Below are positions 14,930 to 22,757 of a DNA stretch of 26,505 nucleotides, piece after piece (positions within the stretch are counted from its first letter, which is position 1; the number at the start of each line of letters is the position of its first letter). A model generated the notes under the pieces. That model was given only the letters and a program-made list of their open reading frames with translations. It made no database searches and had not been told where the DNA came from. Both the position numbers and the translations under genes were made by a program. Source of the stretch: DASZPL01 sp035550315 (GTDB taxonomy: Bacteria; Actinomycetota; Actinomycetes; JAFAQI01). The stretch covers positions 1 through 26,505 of the forward strand of contig DASZPL010000132.1 of NCBI GenBank assembly GCA_035550315.1. The letters are read 5' to 3'.

Positions 14930-14936
14930 TACAACT
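14921..14936. promoter_or_regulatory. Palindrome AGTTGT-N4-ACAACT centred on a start codon
   Basis: AGTTGT (14921-14926) and ACAACT (14931-14936) are exact reverse complements around a 4-base centre. That centre holds part of the ATG of the Rv2466c-like gene. It is AT-rich for this genome, which makes chance less likely. A dimeric repressor or redox regulator bound here would block that gene. The RNA form could also fold over the start codon. Neither is shown by the sequence alone. Confidence 0.45.
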
Positions 14937-14960
14937 AACCGTACTCCGAGCGAACTGGCT

Positions 14961-14990
14961 GCCGTCGGTCCCGCAAACCCAGCCGACGGC
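14961..14990. repeat. 8-bp inverted repeat in the divergent Rv2466c-like/pepN gap
   Basis: GCCGTCGG (14961-14968) and CCGACGGC (14983-14990) are perfect reverse complements with a 14-base spacer, in the middle of the 90-base divergent intergenic region. It could be an operator shared by both promoters, or an RNA hairpin in either leader. All arm bases but two are G or C. Confidence 0.4.
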
Positions 14991-15019
14991 GGTTGCGCGG
15001 CAGTGGTAGACACGGCGAC

Positions 15020-17545
15020 ATGGCGGCCGAAAACCTGACCCGTGACGAAGCCAGTGCGCGCGCTGCGTTGCTCGACGTCGCGTCGTACGACGTCGAGCTC
15101 GACCTGCGCAGCGCTCCGACCGACTCCGCCACGTTCCGCTCCACCTCGACTGTCACCTTCGGTTGTCGCGAGCCGGGCGGCACCACGCACATCGACATCA
15201 CGGCGGACCGGATCGTCGAGGCGACGCTGAACGGCGAACCGATCGACCTGGCCGGCTTCACCGGTCGCCGGCTGCCGTTGCCGCCGCTGGCCGCGTCGAA
15301 CGTGTTGCGGGTGGTCGCCGACTGCGTGTTCTCACGCACCGGCGAGGGCCTGCACCGGTTCCGCGACCCGGTGGACGACGCGACGTATCTGTACTCGCAG
15401 TTCGAGACGTTCGACGCGCATCGGATGTACGCCTGCTTCGACCAGCCCGACCTCAAGGCGACGTTCGCGTTCACCGTCGACGCGCCCGCCGACTGGCGGG
15501 TGTTGTCGACCATGCCGGTGACGCAGGACGGCGAGCGCTACACGTTCGAGCCGACCTCGATGCAGTCGACGTACATCACGTCGCTGGTGGCCGGGCCGTA
15601 CGCCGGGGTCGAGGACACCCACGACGGGATCCCGCTCGGGGTCTACTGCCGGGCGTCGCTGCTGCCGCACCTGGAGGCCGACGACATCCTGACGATCACG
15701 AAGCAGGGTTTCGACGCCTACCACGGGCTGTTTGGCGTCCGCTACCCGTGGCCGAAGTACGACCAGGTCTTCGTGCCAGAGTTCAACATGGGCGCGATGG
15801 AGAACGCCGGCTGCGTGACCTTCACCGAAAGCCTGATCTTCCGGTCGCGCACCACGCGCGCGTCGTACGAGCGCCGCGCGACGGTGATCCTGCACGAGAT
15901 GGCGCACATGTGGTTCGGCGACTTGGTGACCATGTCGTGGTGGGACGACCTGTGGCTGAACGAGTCGTTCGCCGAGTACGTCTCGACCCAGGTGCAGGCG
16001 GAGGCGACCCGGTTCAGCGATGTCTGGACGACCTTCGCCACCAGCGAGAAGTCCTGGGCCTACCGGCAAGACCAGTTGCCGACGACGCATCCGATCGCTG
16101 CCGACATCCCGGACATCGAAGCGGTGTCGACGAACTTCGACGGCATCACCTACGCCAAAGGCGCGTCGGTGCTCAAGCAGCTGGTTCACTGGGTCGGGCG
16201 AGACGCGTTCTTCGGCGCGACCCGCGACTACTTCGACCGGCACGCCTACGCCAACACCACGCTGCAGCACTTCCTCGACGCGCTCAGCGCGGCCAGCGGC
16301 CGGGACATGTCGGCCTGGTCGAAGGAGTGGTTGGAGTCGGCCGGGGTCAACACACTGCGCCCACGCATCGAGATCGACGACGCGGGCAGCTTCCGCAGCT
16401 TCGTCATCAAGCAGGAAGCGATCGCAGACCAGCCGACGCTGCGGTCGCACCGGCTGCGGATCGGGCTCTACGACCGCGAGGGTGACGAGCTCGTCCGCCG
16501 CCAGCAGGTCGAGCTCGACATCGCCGGTGAGGCCACCGAGGTGCCGAGCCTCGTCGGCGTCCAACAGCCGGATCTCGTCCTGCTCAACGACGACGACCTC
16601 ACCTACGCGAAGATCCGGCTCGACGACCGGTCGTGGCGCACCCTGGTCACGTCGATCGGCCTGCTGCGCGACCCGCTGGCGCGGGCGCTGTGCTGGAGCG
16701 CCGCCTGGGACATGACCCGCGACGCCGAGGTCGCCACCGGCGAGTACGTCGACCTGGTCCTGGTCGGCATCGCCGGCGAAACCGAGGTCAGCACGGTGCA
16801 GGACCTGCTGATGCGGGTGCGTGTGGCCGTCGACCAGTACGGCGACCCGGCGCAAGCCTCGGCCCGGCGCGAGCGGATCTCGGCGCGCGCCTTCGAGCTG
16901 CTGGACCACGCCGAGCCCGGCAGCGACCTGCAGCTCGCGTTCGGGCGCAGCGCGGCCGCGAACGCCACCACGCCGGCGCAGCTGGACCGGGTGGCGGCGC
17001 TGTTGTCCGGCGAGGAGACGATCGAGGGCCTCACGGTCGACACCGAGCTACGGTGGTCGCTGCTCTACCGGCTGGTGATCGCCGGCCGCGCCGACGAAGC
17101 CGAGATCGCCGCCGAGCAGGCGAGAGACGACACCGCCGAGGGTCGTCGGCACGCCCGCCGGCTGCGCTGCGCTCGCCCCACCGCCGAGGCGAAGGCGGCG
17201 GCGTGGCACGACCTGGTTGAGACCGACGCGCTGCCGAACACCGACCTGCGGGTCTCGATCGACGGGTTCGTGCAGTTCGAGCAGGCGGAGCTGCTGGCGG
17301 CGTACGTCGATCGGTACTTCGCCGCGGTCGGCGAGCTCTACCGGAGCCGCACCGCCGAGATGGCGCAGGAGCTGATCGAAGGGCTCTACCCGATCACGGC
17401 GATCTCGCAAGCGGTGGTGGACCGCACCGACGCCTACCTCCGCGACGAGCAACCCGGGCCCGCGCTGCGCCGGATGCTGGTCGAAGGGCGCGACGGCATG
17501 GCCCGCGCCCTCCGCGCCCGCGAGCGCGACCGGGTGGGGCGGTGA
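15020..17545 (+). CDS. pepN: Aminopeptidase N (M1 family zinc metallopeptidase)
   Basis: An 841-residue cytosolic aminopeptidase removing N-terminal residues from peptides. The N-terminal beta domain spans residues 20-210. The exopeptidase signature GAMEN is at 258-262. The zinc site is HEMAH (292-296) with the third ligand E315 (NESFAEY), the exact HExxH-x18-E spacing of M1 enzymes. A C-terminal ERAP1-like helical domain (about 530-841) completes the usual actinobacterial length. ATG at 15020 is chosen because MAAENLTRDEASARAALLDV is the family start; no strong ribosome binding site precedes it. In M. tuberculosis pepN (Rv2467) is also divergent from Rv2466c. All catalytic residues are intact. 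Confidence 0.95.
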   Translation: MAAENLTRDEASARAALLDVASYDVELDLRSAPTDSATFRSTSTVTFGCREPGGTTHIDITADRIVEATLNGEPIDLAGFTGRRLPLPPLAASNVLRVVADCVFSRTGEGLHRFRDPVDDATYLYSQFETFDAHRMYACFDQPDLKATFAFTVDAPADWRVLSTMPVTQDGERYTFEPTSMQSTYITSLVAGPYAGVEDTHDGIPLGVYCRASLLPHLEADDILTITKQGFDAYHGLFGVRYPWPKYDQVFVPEFNMGAMENAGCVTFTESLIFRSRTTRASYERRATVILHEMAHMWFGDLVTMSWWDDLWLNESFAEYVSTQVQAEATRFSDVWTTFATSEKSWAYRQDQLPTTHPIAADIPDIEAVSTNFDGITYAKGASVLKQLVHWVGRDAFFGATRDYFDRHAYANTTLQHFLDALSAASGRDMSAWSKEWLESAGVNTLRPRIEIDDAGSFRSFVIKQEAIADQPTLRSHRLRIGLYDREGDELVRRQQVELDIAGEATEVPSLVGVQQPDLVLLNDDDLTYAKIRLDDRSWRTLVTSIGLLRDPLARALCWSAAWDMTRDAEVATGEYVDLVLVGIAGETEVSTVQDLLMRVRVAVDQYGDPAQASARRERISARAFELLDHAEPGSDLQLAFGRSAAANATTPAQLDRVAALLSGEETIEGLTVDTELRWSLLYRLVIAGRADEAEIAAEQARDDTAEGRRHARRLRCARPTAEAKAAAWHDLVETDALPNTDLRVSIDGFVQFEQAELLAAYVDRYFAAVGELYRSRTAEMAQELIEGLYPITAISQAVVDRTDAYLRDEQPGPALRRMLVEGRDGMARALRARERDRVGR

Positions 17546-17563
17546 TGGTTCCGTCCCGCTAAC

Positions 17564-17581
17564 GGACGAGCACAGTCGTCC
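17564..17581. terminator. Hairpin between convergent pepN and the phospholipase-D-like gene
   Basis: GGACGA (17564-17569), loop GCACAG and TCGTCC (17576-17581) form a perfect 6-bp stem in the 55 bases separating two convergent stop codons. A second, overlapping option pairs TCCGT with ACGGA just to the left. A bidirectional terminator fits the location. There is no T-tract. Confidence 0.45.
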
Positions 17582-17600
17582 TAAACGCGGGCCGGAATCA

Positions 17601-18629
17601 TCACCGCCCCGCTGGATAAGTGTGGGCGTCATTGATGTCGCGGGCCACTACCGTCGCTAGGCGGTTGACGAGGTCGGGGCGGAGCAGGACCACGCCTAGT
17701 TCGCGGTCGTGAAGCAGCGAGGCGTCGGCGATGTTCTCGGAGCCGACGAAGCCGCGGGCGCGCTGCGTGCCGGCGTCGACGACCAGCAGTTTGGCGTGCA
17801 GGTACAGCGGGTTCTCGCCGTACATCACCGCGACGTCGGCACCGGCGGCGGCAAGCCGGCGCAGGTTCGCGGCCCACCGCGGCTGGTAGGTCATCGCCAG
17901 CTGGACCCGGACGCCGCGGCCCGCGGCGTCGAGCAACGCGTCGACGACGGGCTCGCTGCTCAGCTCCTCGGACTCGACGGCAATGGATGTCCGGGCCGAC
18001 TCGATCAGCCGGACGAAGTCGGCTTGGGACTGGCCCGGGCTCCACACCAGGTCGTCGGCCGCCGGAGTGCCGGCCGGGCGGCCGGCGAAGTCGGCGTCGA
18101 AGACCGCCTCGACCGCAGCCGCGTCTCGGGGGTCGCGGTCGACGACGACGGCGTCACGAGTGGTCGCGTAGTAACGGCTCGTCAGGTTGAGCGACATGAT
18201 CACCGTGGTGGTCCGGTCGATCACGAACGCTTTCTCGTGGGTCGCGAAGAAGTCCGGCGACGACCAGCGCACGTCGACGCCGCGACCGCGCAAGTAGGCG
18301 AACGCCGCCGCGTTGTGGGTGCGCTCCAGCCGGCCGTCGAGAATCACCCGGACCTGCACTCCCCGGGCCGCGTCGTCGGCGAGGGTCGCTTCGGCGGTCG
18401 GGTCGTCGAGCTCGTAGATCGTCAGGTCCAGCTGGTGGCGCGGGGAGCGCAGCAGCGCCTCGACCTCACCGATGCCGTCGTCCGGCTCGACCAGCAGGGT
18501 GTCGCCGGCCGCCGCCGCCGGCTCCGCGGCCGGCAGGGACGCGACCCCGAGGTCGGTGGTGCGGCCGGCGAGATGCCACGACAGCAGGGCGGCGACGAGC
18601 AGGCCGGCCGCGAGCAGGCGCACGCGCAT
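17601..18629 (-). CDS. Exported phospholipase D-like (two HKD motifs) protein
   Basis: A 342-residue protein of the PLD superfamily. Residues 5-20 are a hydrophobic signal or anchor after MRVR, so it acts outside the membrane. Both catalytic HKD motifs are intact: H131-x-K133-x4-D138 (THEKAFVID) with N148 downstream, and H278-x-K280-x4-D285 (LHAKLLVVD) with N299 (GSEN). The spacing matches monomeric PLD enzymes, including cardiolipin-synthase-like and secreted phosphodiesterase types. Substrate may be phospholipid or nucleic acid; a secreted nuclease such as Nuc is shorter and has one HKD. Its context (permease upstream, convergent pepN) gives no clue. Confident for the family, not for the substrate. 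Confidence 0.88.
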   Translation of the reverse strand: MRVRLLAAGLLVAALLSWHLAGRTTDLGVASLPAAEPAAAAGDTLLVEPDDGIGEVEALLRSPRHQLDLTIYELDDPTAEATLADDAARGVQVRVILDGRLERTHNAAAFAYLRGRGVDVRWSSPDFFATHEKAFVIDRTTTVIMSLNLTSRYYATTRDAVVVDRDPRDAAAVEAVFDADFAGRPAGTPAADDLVWSPGQSQADFVRLIESARTSIAVESEELSSEPVVDALLDAAGRGVRVQLAMTYQPRWAANLRRLAAAGADVAVMYGENPLYLHAKLLVVDAGTQRARGFVGSENIADASLLHDRELGVVLLRPDLVNRLATVVARDINDAHTYPAGR

Positions 18630-18673
18630 TCGGCCACGGTGGCGTGGCTAGCGAAGGATCGGCCCTGCGGGAA

Positions 18674-18689
18674 GCCGTCTGTGGACGGC
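18674..18689 (-). terminator. Tight hairpin after the AI-2E family permease gene
   Basis: GCCGTC, loop TGTG and GACGGC give a perfect 6-bp stem with a 4-base loop, 8-23 bases past the permease stop and before the phospholipase-D-like start at 18629. A terminator is the simplest reading, though it has no T-tract. Confidence 0.5.
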
Positions 18690-18696
18690 GGTGCAG

Positions 18697-19857
18697 CTAT
18701 TCGGCCTCGGGGACGAGCCGGTCTTCCGCAGGCGGGGCGTCGTCGTCCTCGCCCGGCACGTCTGCGCCCGCCGGGCCTCCCGGGCCGTCCTCGTCGCCGA
18801 CGAACAGGTAGCGCGCGACGGCGTAGGCGACCGCCAGGAACGGCACCGCCAGGATGGCGCCGTAGATTCCCTCGAGCAGGGTGCCGCCGGCGATCGCGAC
18901 GGCGACGGCGAGCGGGTGCAACCGGACGTAGCGGCCGACCAGGAACGGTTGCAGCACGTGCGCTTCGATCTGGTTGTCGACCAGCAGCACGGCGACCAGG
19001 ATGATCGCGAACACCCAACCCTGCGTGACCAGCGTGATCGCGACGGCGAGGCCGCCGAACAGGATCGAGCCGACGATCGGCAGGAAGCTGCCGAAGAACA
19101 CCAAGACGGCGAGCGGCGTCGCAAGCGGCACGCCGAGGATCGCCAGCGTCACGCCGGCGACGACGCCGTGGAACAGCGCGATGATGAACGTGCCGCGGAC
19201 GAAGCCGGCCAGCCGCGCCCACGCGTGCTCGCCGGCGCGGTGCACCCGGTGATGCGCGGTCTGCGGGAACAGCCCCTTCAGCCAGTTCCAGATGTTCTCG
19301 CCGTCGTACAGCAGGAAGAACGTCATGAAGAACCACAGCACGAGGGCGGCGAGGCCCTCACCGACCGTGCGGATGCCGCTGAGCGTGCCCGAGGCGATCG
19401 ACGACTTGTGCTGATTGAGGTACGTCGTGATCGTCTTCTCGATGCTCGACGTCGACGACGACTTGATGTGCAGATCGACGGTGAGGAAGTGCTGGAACTT
19501 CGTGACCGTCGCGCTGACCTGGTCGACCAGGTCGGAGTACTGCGACACCGCGCGGTCGATGACGAAGACCGCGATGCCGCCGAACACCACCAGCGCGAGC
19601 AACACGGTCAGCCAGGTAGCGAGGGCGCGCGGCACGCCCTTGCGGCGCAGGAAGACCACGACCGGCCATGCCAGCGACGTCGCGAACAGGGCGCCGAAGA
19701 ACGGCAGCACCAGGAAGTAGAGCCGGTCGAGCAGCTCGACCACGAGAAAGCCGCCGAGCGCGAGGATCAGCAGCCGCCAGGTCCAGCCGGCGAGATCGCG
19801 CAGCAGCGGCGGGACCGGTAGCGGCGAGCCGGTGGCGGCGGCCTGGTCGTCGCTCAT
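18697..19857 (-). CDS. AI-2E family (PerM/YdiK) membrane permease
   Basis: A 386-residue polytopic membrane protein of the AI-2E_transport family. A pair of hydrophobic segments at 28-65 and another at 80-105 precede a long extracytoplasmic-type soluble stretch (105-165) rich in Ser/Thr. Five or so further segments follow, with the family blocks ALVLWFFMTFFLLYDGENIW, FGSFLPIVGSILFGGLAVAI and VDNQIEAHVLQPFLVGRYVRLHP (key residues D-N-Q-I-E...Q-P). The last 45 residues are acidic and Pro/Gly-rich, probably a disordered cytoplasmic tail. Family members export varied substrates or act as Na+/H+ antiporters; true AI-2 export is known only for a few. The substrate here is unknown. Confidence 0.9.
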   Translation of the reverse strand: MSDDQAAATGSPLPVPPLLRDLAGWTWRLLILALGGFLVVELLDRLYFLVLPFFGALFATSLAWPVVVFLRRKGVPRALATWLTVLLALVVFGGIAVFVIDRAVSQYSDLVDQVSATVTKFQHFLTVDLHIKSSSTSSIEKTITTYLNQHKSSIASGTLSGIRTVGEGLAALVLWFFMTFFLLYDGENIWNWLKGLFPQTAHHRVHRAGEHAWARLAGFVRGTFIIALFHGVVAGVTLAILGVPLATPLAVLVFFGSFLPIVGSILFGGLAVAITLVTQGWVFAIILVAVLLVDNQIEAHVLQPFLVGRYVRLHPLAVAVAIAGGTLLEGIYGAILAVPFLAVAYAVARYLFVGDEDGPGGPAGADVPGEDDDAPPAEDRLVPEAE

Positions 19858-19901
19858 TAAGCGTCAACCCTGCCACCGCAGCAGGCGCGAAAGCGGTACT
19901 G

Positions 19902-20285
19902 CTATCGCGACACGCTGAGCCGTCTCCCGGCGGCTTCGGAGAGCATCCGCACGCCGGTGACGATGCCGCCGACGATGTCGCCGCCGGCGAACGACGTCGT
20001 CATCGACAGCGCCGCGAGGGCGCAGGCGCGGTCGGTGAGGCGACGCGCCGACTCCTCGCCGGTGACGATCTCGAGCTGCCGGTCACCGGGCGAGATGACC
20101 AGCAGCACGCCAACCTTGGCCAGCGGACCGAGCGCGGCGTGCAGCTTTTCCGCCGCGCTGCGGATCTCGCCGTGGACCCCGCCGATATAGACCGAGAAGT
20201 GCAGGCCGGTCTCGCTGCTGGCCGTGGTTGCGGCCCGGGCGATGTCGCGGATGCCTTCGTTGGTGAACGGCTCACCATTCGGCAC
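19902..20285 (-). CDS. DUF5130 (TPM-fold-like) protein
   Basis: A 127-residue protein matching my memory of the actinobacterial DUF5130 family. It begins GEPFTNEGIRDIARAATTAS, then has FSVYIGGVHGE, a 'L-A-K-V-G-V-L-L-V-I-S-P-G-D-R-Q-L-E-I-V-T-G' block resembling the TPM domain core, and ends with a helix GGDIVGGIVTGVRML. TPM domains occur in proteins tied to photosystem repair and respiratory complexes and can have acid-phosphatase activity; here no catalytic set is evident. No signal peptide is seen. The GTG start at 20285 lies within the upstream gene, overlapping it by 14 bp, with GAAGGG upstream at suitable spacing. The pair is probably co-translated and may form a membrane-associated complex. 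Confidence 0.7.
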   Translation of the reverse strand: MPNGEPFTNEGIRDIARAATTASSETGLHFSVYIGGVHGEIRSAAEKLHAALGPLAKVGVLLVISPGDRQLEIVTGEESARRLTDRACALAALSMTTSFAGGDIVGGIVTGVRMLSEAAGRRLSVSR

Positions 20286-20625
20286 TGGCGCCGCCCTTCG
20301 CGGTCGTCGATGCCTGGACCTCCGCGACGGCTTGGGTCGGGTCGTCCGGCCCCGAGAACCACACCGGGTCGTAGTCCCACGGCGCGCCCGGCCGGTAGCG
20401 CGGTCTGGACAGCGCCGACGGCAGCAGCGCCAACCCGCCGATCACCAGGAACGCGCCGATCGGGATCACGACGTAGTAGAGGATCGTCAGCCCGACCCCG
20501 AGCGAGGGTCCGGGCACCTCACCGTCGTCGGACTTCAACGCGAGCGCGGGCGCCGCCGTGGCCATCACCGAGACCGCAAGCGTGATGCCGACCGTTGCGA
20601 GCCGAGCCAGCCGTCGTCTCCTCAC
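20272..20625 (-). CDS. Small exported membrane protein, unknown function
   Basis: A 117-residue protein. The first 30 residues (MRRRRLARLATVGITLAVSV... ending APALA) look like a signal peptide with an AxA-type cleavage site. One strong membrane segment follows at 43-70 (SLGVGLTILYYVVIPIGAFL). The C-terminal 47 residues are soluble with a Trp/Tyr/Pro-rich patch (RPRYRPGAPWDYDPVWFSGP). I do not recognise a named family, though such proteins are common next to DUF5130 genes in actinobacteria as I recall. GTG at 20625 has little leader: the amidase stop is 31 bases upstream. Its stop lies inside the DUF5130 gene, which suggests coupled translation. Confidence 0.7.
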   Translation of the reverse strand: MRRRRLARLATVGITLAVSVMATAAPALALKSDDGEVPGPSLGVGLTILYYVVIPIGAFLVIGGLALLPSALSRPRYRPGAPWDYDPVWFSGPDDPTQAVAEVQASTTAKGGASAEW

Positions 20626-20655
20626 AGCCCGTGAACTTATCGAATCGATCTCGGG

Positions 20656-22074
20656 TCACGACCAGCAGGCCGGTCGGCGATCCGCCCAGGGCGCCGCTTG
20701 CTCCAGTTGCGCGGCCAGCCGCAGCAGCGTGGTCTCGTCGGCGGGCCGCCCCACCAGCTGGATCCCGATCGGCAGGCCGGCCTCGGTCCAGTGCAGCGGC
20801 AGCGAGATGGCCGGCTGGCCGGACATGTTGTACGGCGAGGTGAACGGCGTGAACCGCTTCTGCGCCTCGAAGTCCGCCGCGGGGTCGGCGTCGTTTCGCA
20901 GCGCGCCGACCGGCGCCGGCGGCTGCGCCAGGGTCGGCGTCAGCACGGCGTCGAACTCCTGGCTCGCCGCGATCTCGGTGCGGGCCGCCAGCCGCAGCCG
21001 CGCGAGCGCCCGGTGGTAGTCGATGCCGGCCACGGTTCGCGCCCGGTCCCGCAGCCAGCGGGTCAGCGGTCGGATCGCTGGCTCTGCCGTGTCGGGGAGG
21101 TCGATCGACAGCGCCTCCATCGACCAGACGGTCTCGAAGGCCGGCACCAGGTCCACGCCGAACGTCGGCGTGTGGTCGATCACCTCGTGGCCGAGGTCGG
21201 CCAGCAGCTCGCTGGCCGCGTCGTACGCCGCCAGGCAGTCGGGGTGGACGGTGGTGTCCGCGATCACCGGCGTCGCGAACCGGCCGATCCGTAGCCGCGC
21301 CGGCTCGTCGTCGCACGCCTGCAGGTAGGAGGTCGCGGGCGGCGGCGCCCAGATCCAGTCGCTGGGGGCAGGCCCGGCCATGGCGTCGAGCAGGGCCGCG
21401 GCATCCCGGACGGTGCGGGCCAGCGGCCCGTTCACCGCCAGCCCGGTCACCTGCGGGCTGAGCGGCGCGCCGGACACCCGGCCGCGCGACGGCTTGACGC
21501 CAACCAGCCCGCAGACGCTTGCCGGGATCCGGATCGATCCGCCGCCGTCGCTGCCCTGTGCGGCGGGCAGCAGGCCGGCGGCGACCGCCGCCGCGGCGCC
21601 GCCGCTCGAGCCGCCGGCCGAGCGGGTCAGATCCCACGGCGTCCGGGCCGGCGGCGCGATGTCGGGTTCGGTGTAGCAGGGCAGGCCGAACTCCGGCGTG
21701 TTCGTCTTGCCGACCACGACCACGCCCGCGGCCAGCAGCTGGCTGACGACGAAGTCGTCGATGCCGAGGTCGACCGGCGGCAGCGCATCGGTGCCGAACC
21801 GGGTCGGGACGCCGGCCAACAGGTTGAGGTCTTTGATCCCGAAGGGGACGCCGTGCAACGACGGCAGGCCGTCCGGGTCCTGCAAGACCGCCGCCTCGGC
21901 GCGTTGTGCGGCGGCCAGCGCGCGGTCGGCCATGACGGTGACGAAGCCGCCGACCTGCTGGTCGAGCCGGTCGATCCGGTCGAGGTAGTGACGCACCAGC
22001 TCGACCGGCGAGACCTGCCGGGCGCGGACCGCCGCCGCCTGCTCCAGCAGCGTGAGGTCGTGGAGTGAGGTCAC
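20656..22074 (-). CDS. Amidase signature family hydrolase
   Basis: A 472-residue enzyme of the amidase signature family, which cleaves carboxamides. The Ser-cisSer-Lys triad is present: K81 (GIKDLN), cis-Ser S156 (GGSSGG) and nucleophile S180 (GSDGGGSIRIPAS). The spacings between them, 75 and 24, equal those of fatty acid amide hydrolase (K142, S217, S241). The C-terminal FTPFTSPYNMSGQPAISLPLHW block is typical of stand-alone amidases in actinobacteria rather than GatA, and no gatB or gatC is nearby. GTG at 22074 (GGGAG just upstream) starts the usual 'L-H-D-L-T-L-L-E-Q-A-A' helix. Substrate unknown. It lies 31 bases downstream of the DUF4232 gene. Confidence 0.92.
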   Translation of the reverse strand: MTSLHDLTLLEQAAAVRARQVSPVELVRHYLDRIDRLDQQVGGFVTVMADRALAAAQRAEAAVLQDPDGLPSLHGVPFGIKDLNLLAGVPTRFGTDALPPVDLGIDDFVVSQLLAAGVVVVGKTNTPEFGLPCYTEPDIAPPARTPWDLTRSAGGSSGGAAAAVAAGLLPAAQGSDGGGSIRIPASVCGLVGVKPSRGRVSGAPLSPQVTGLAVNGPLARTVRDAAALLDAMAGPAPSDWIWAPPPATSYLQACDDEPARLRIGRFATPVIADTTVHPDCLAAYDAASELLADLGHEVIDHTPTFGVDLVPAFETVWSMEALSIDLPDTAEPAIRPLTRWLRDRARTVAGIDYHRALARLRLAARTEIAASQEFDAVLTPTLAQPPAPVGALRNDADPAADFEAQKRFTPFTSPYNMSGQPAISLPLHWTEAGLPIGIQLVGRPADETTLLRLAAQLEQAAPWADRRPACWS

Positions 22075-22105
22075 CGGACTCCCGCGCCGGGTCGCCGCGA
22101 CCGGC

Positions 22106-22729
22106 TCAGGCGTCGCCGGAGCCGGCTTGCATCGGCTGGATGTGGGTGCGGCCGCCCTTCGTGCAGATCGTCTGCCGGTCGGCGATCACCAGCGACTGGC
22201 GCTGGTTCGGCGGATAGACCCGCAACTGGGTCGCGACGGTCTGGCCGCACCCCGAGGCGCCGAACACCCCCGGGTCGGGCTCGCGCAGCAGCGCGTGAGC
22301 GCTGCCGCCGACCGCGAGCGTCACGGCTTGCAGCTTGCCCGGGTCGCGCACCGCCGGCTTGCCGACCTGGTTGCCGTTGTCGTCGACGAACGACACGCCG
22401 GGATAGCCCTGCAACGTGCAGGCCGCGGCGCCGCGGTTGGTGAGCACGACCACCTGGTACGTCGAGCCGGCCGCGCCTTGCGCGATGCCGAGGTGCAGCT
22501 CGAGGTGCTGGCTGGCGCACGGCGCCGCGACGGCGGCGTGGCTCTTGGACGGTGTCGGCGTCGGCGACGCGGTGACGGTCGGCGAGTTCGACGGCGTCGC
22601 CGGCGTGGTCGGGATCGGGGGCGGCGTCGACGATTCGGACGACGTCCCCGACGACGAGCCTCCGCTGCAGCCGGCGAGTCCGGCTGCGACGGCGGCGACA
22701 GCGACAGCGATCAACGGCCGGCGAACCAT
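22106..22729 (-). CDS. DUF4232 lipoprotein
   Basis: A 207-residue lipoprotein: a signal sequence ending in the lipobox LAGC (C21), then a Ser/Thr/Pro-rich linker (22-66), then a DUF4232 beta-sandwich-like domain (about 70-200). The domain carries four cysteines in the family's pattern: C71 in 'A-P-C', C103 in AACTLQGYPGVSF, C160 region in GASGCGQTV and a late 'T-I-C'. DUF4232 proteins are frequent in mycobacteria and Streptomyces with no established function; a cell-surface binding role is assumed. The linker would let the domain reach into the cell wall. Confidence 0.87.
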   Translation of the reverse strand: MVRRPLIAVAVAAVAAGLAGCSGGSSSGTSSESSTPPPIPTTPATPSNSPTVTASPTPTPSKSHAAVAAPCASQHLELHLGIAQGAAGSTYQVVVLTNRGAAACTLQGYPGVSFVDDNGNQVGKPAVRDPGKLQAVTLAVGGSAHALLREPDPGVFGASGCGQTVATQLRVYPPNQRQSLVIADRQTICTKGGRTHIQPMQAGSGDA

Positions 22730-22757
22730 GCATCGAGCCTAAGGGTGGCGCCGTCGA

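Noticed and set aside
15332..16909. 525-codon open frame on the minus strand inside pepN
   Set aside because: Lies wholly antisense to the intact M1 aminopeptidase and reads as low-information Arg/Val/His sequence.
18422..19336. 304-codon minus-strand open frame over the permease and phospholipase-D-like genes
   Set aside because: Out-of-frame reading of both genes, Arg/Gly-rich without motifs, and it would replace two well-supported proteins.
20656..22074. Amidase as GatA of an Asp/Glu-tRNA amidotransferase
   Set aside because: No gatB or gatC nearby, and the C-terminal part resembles stand-alone amidases.
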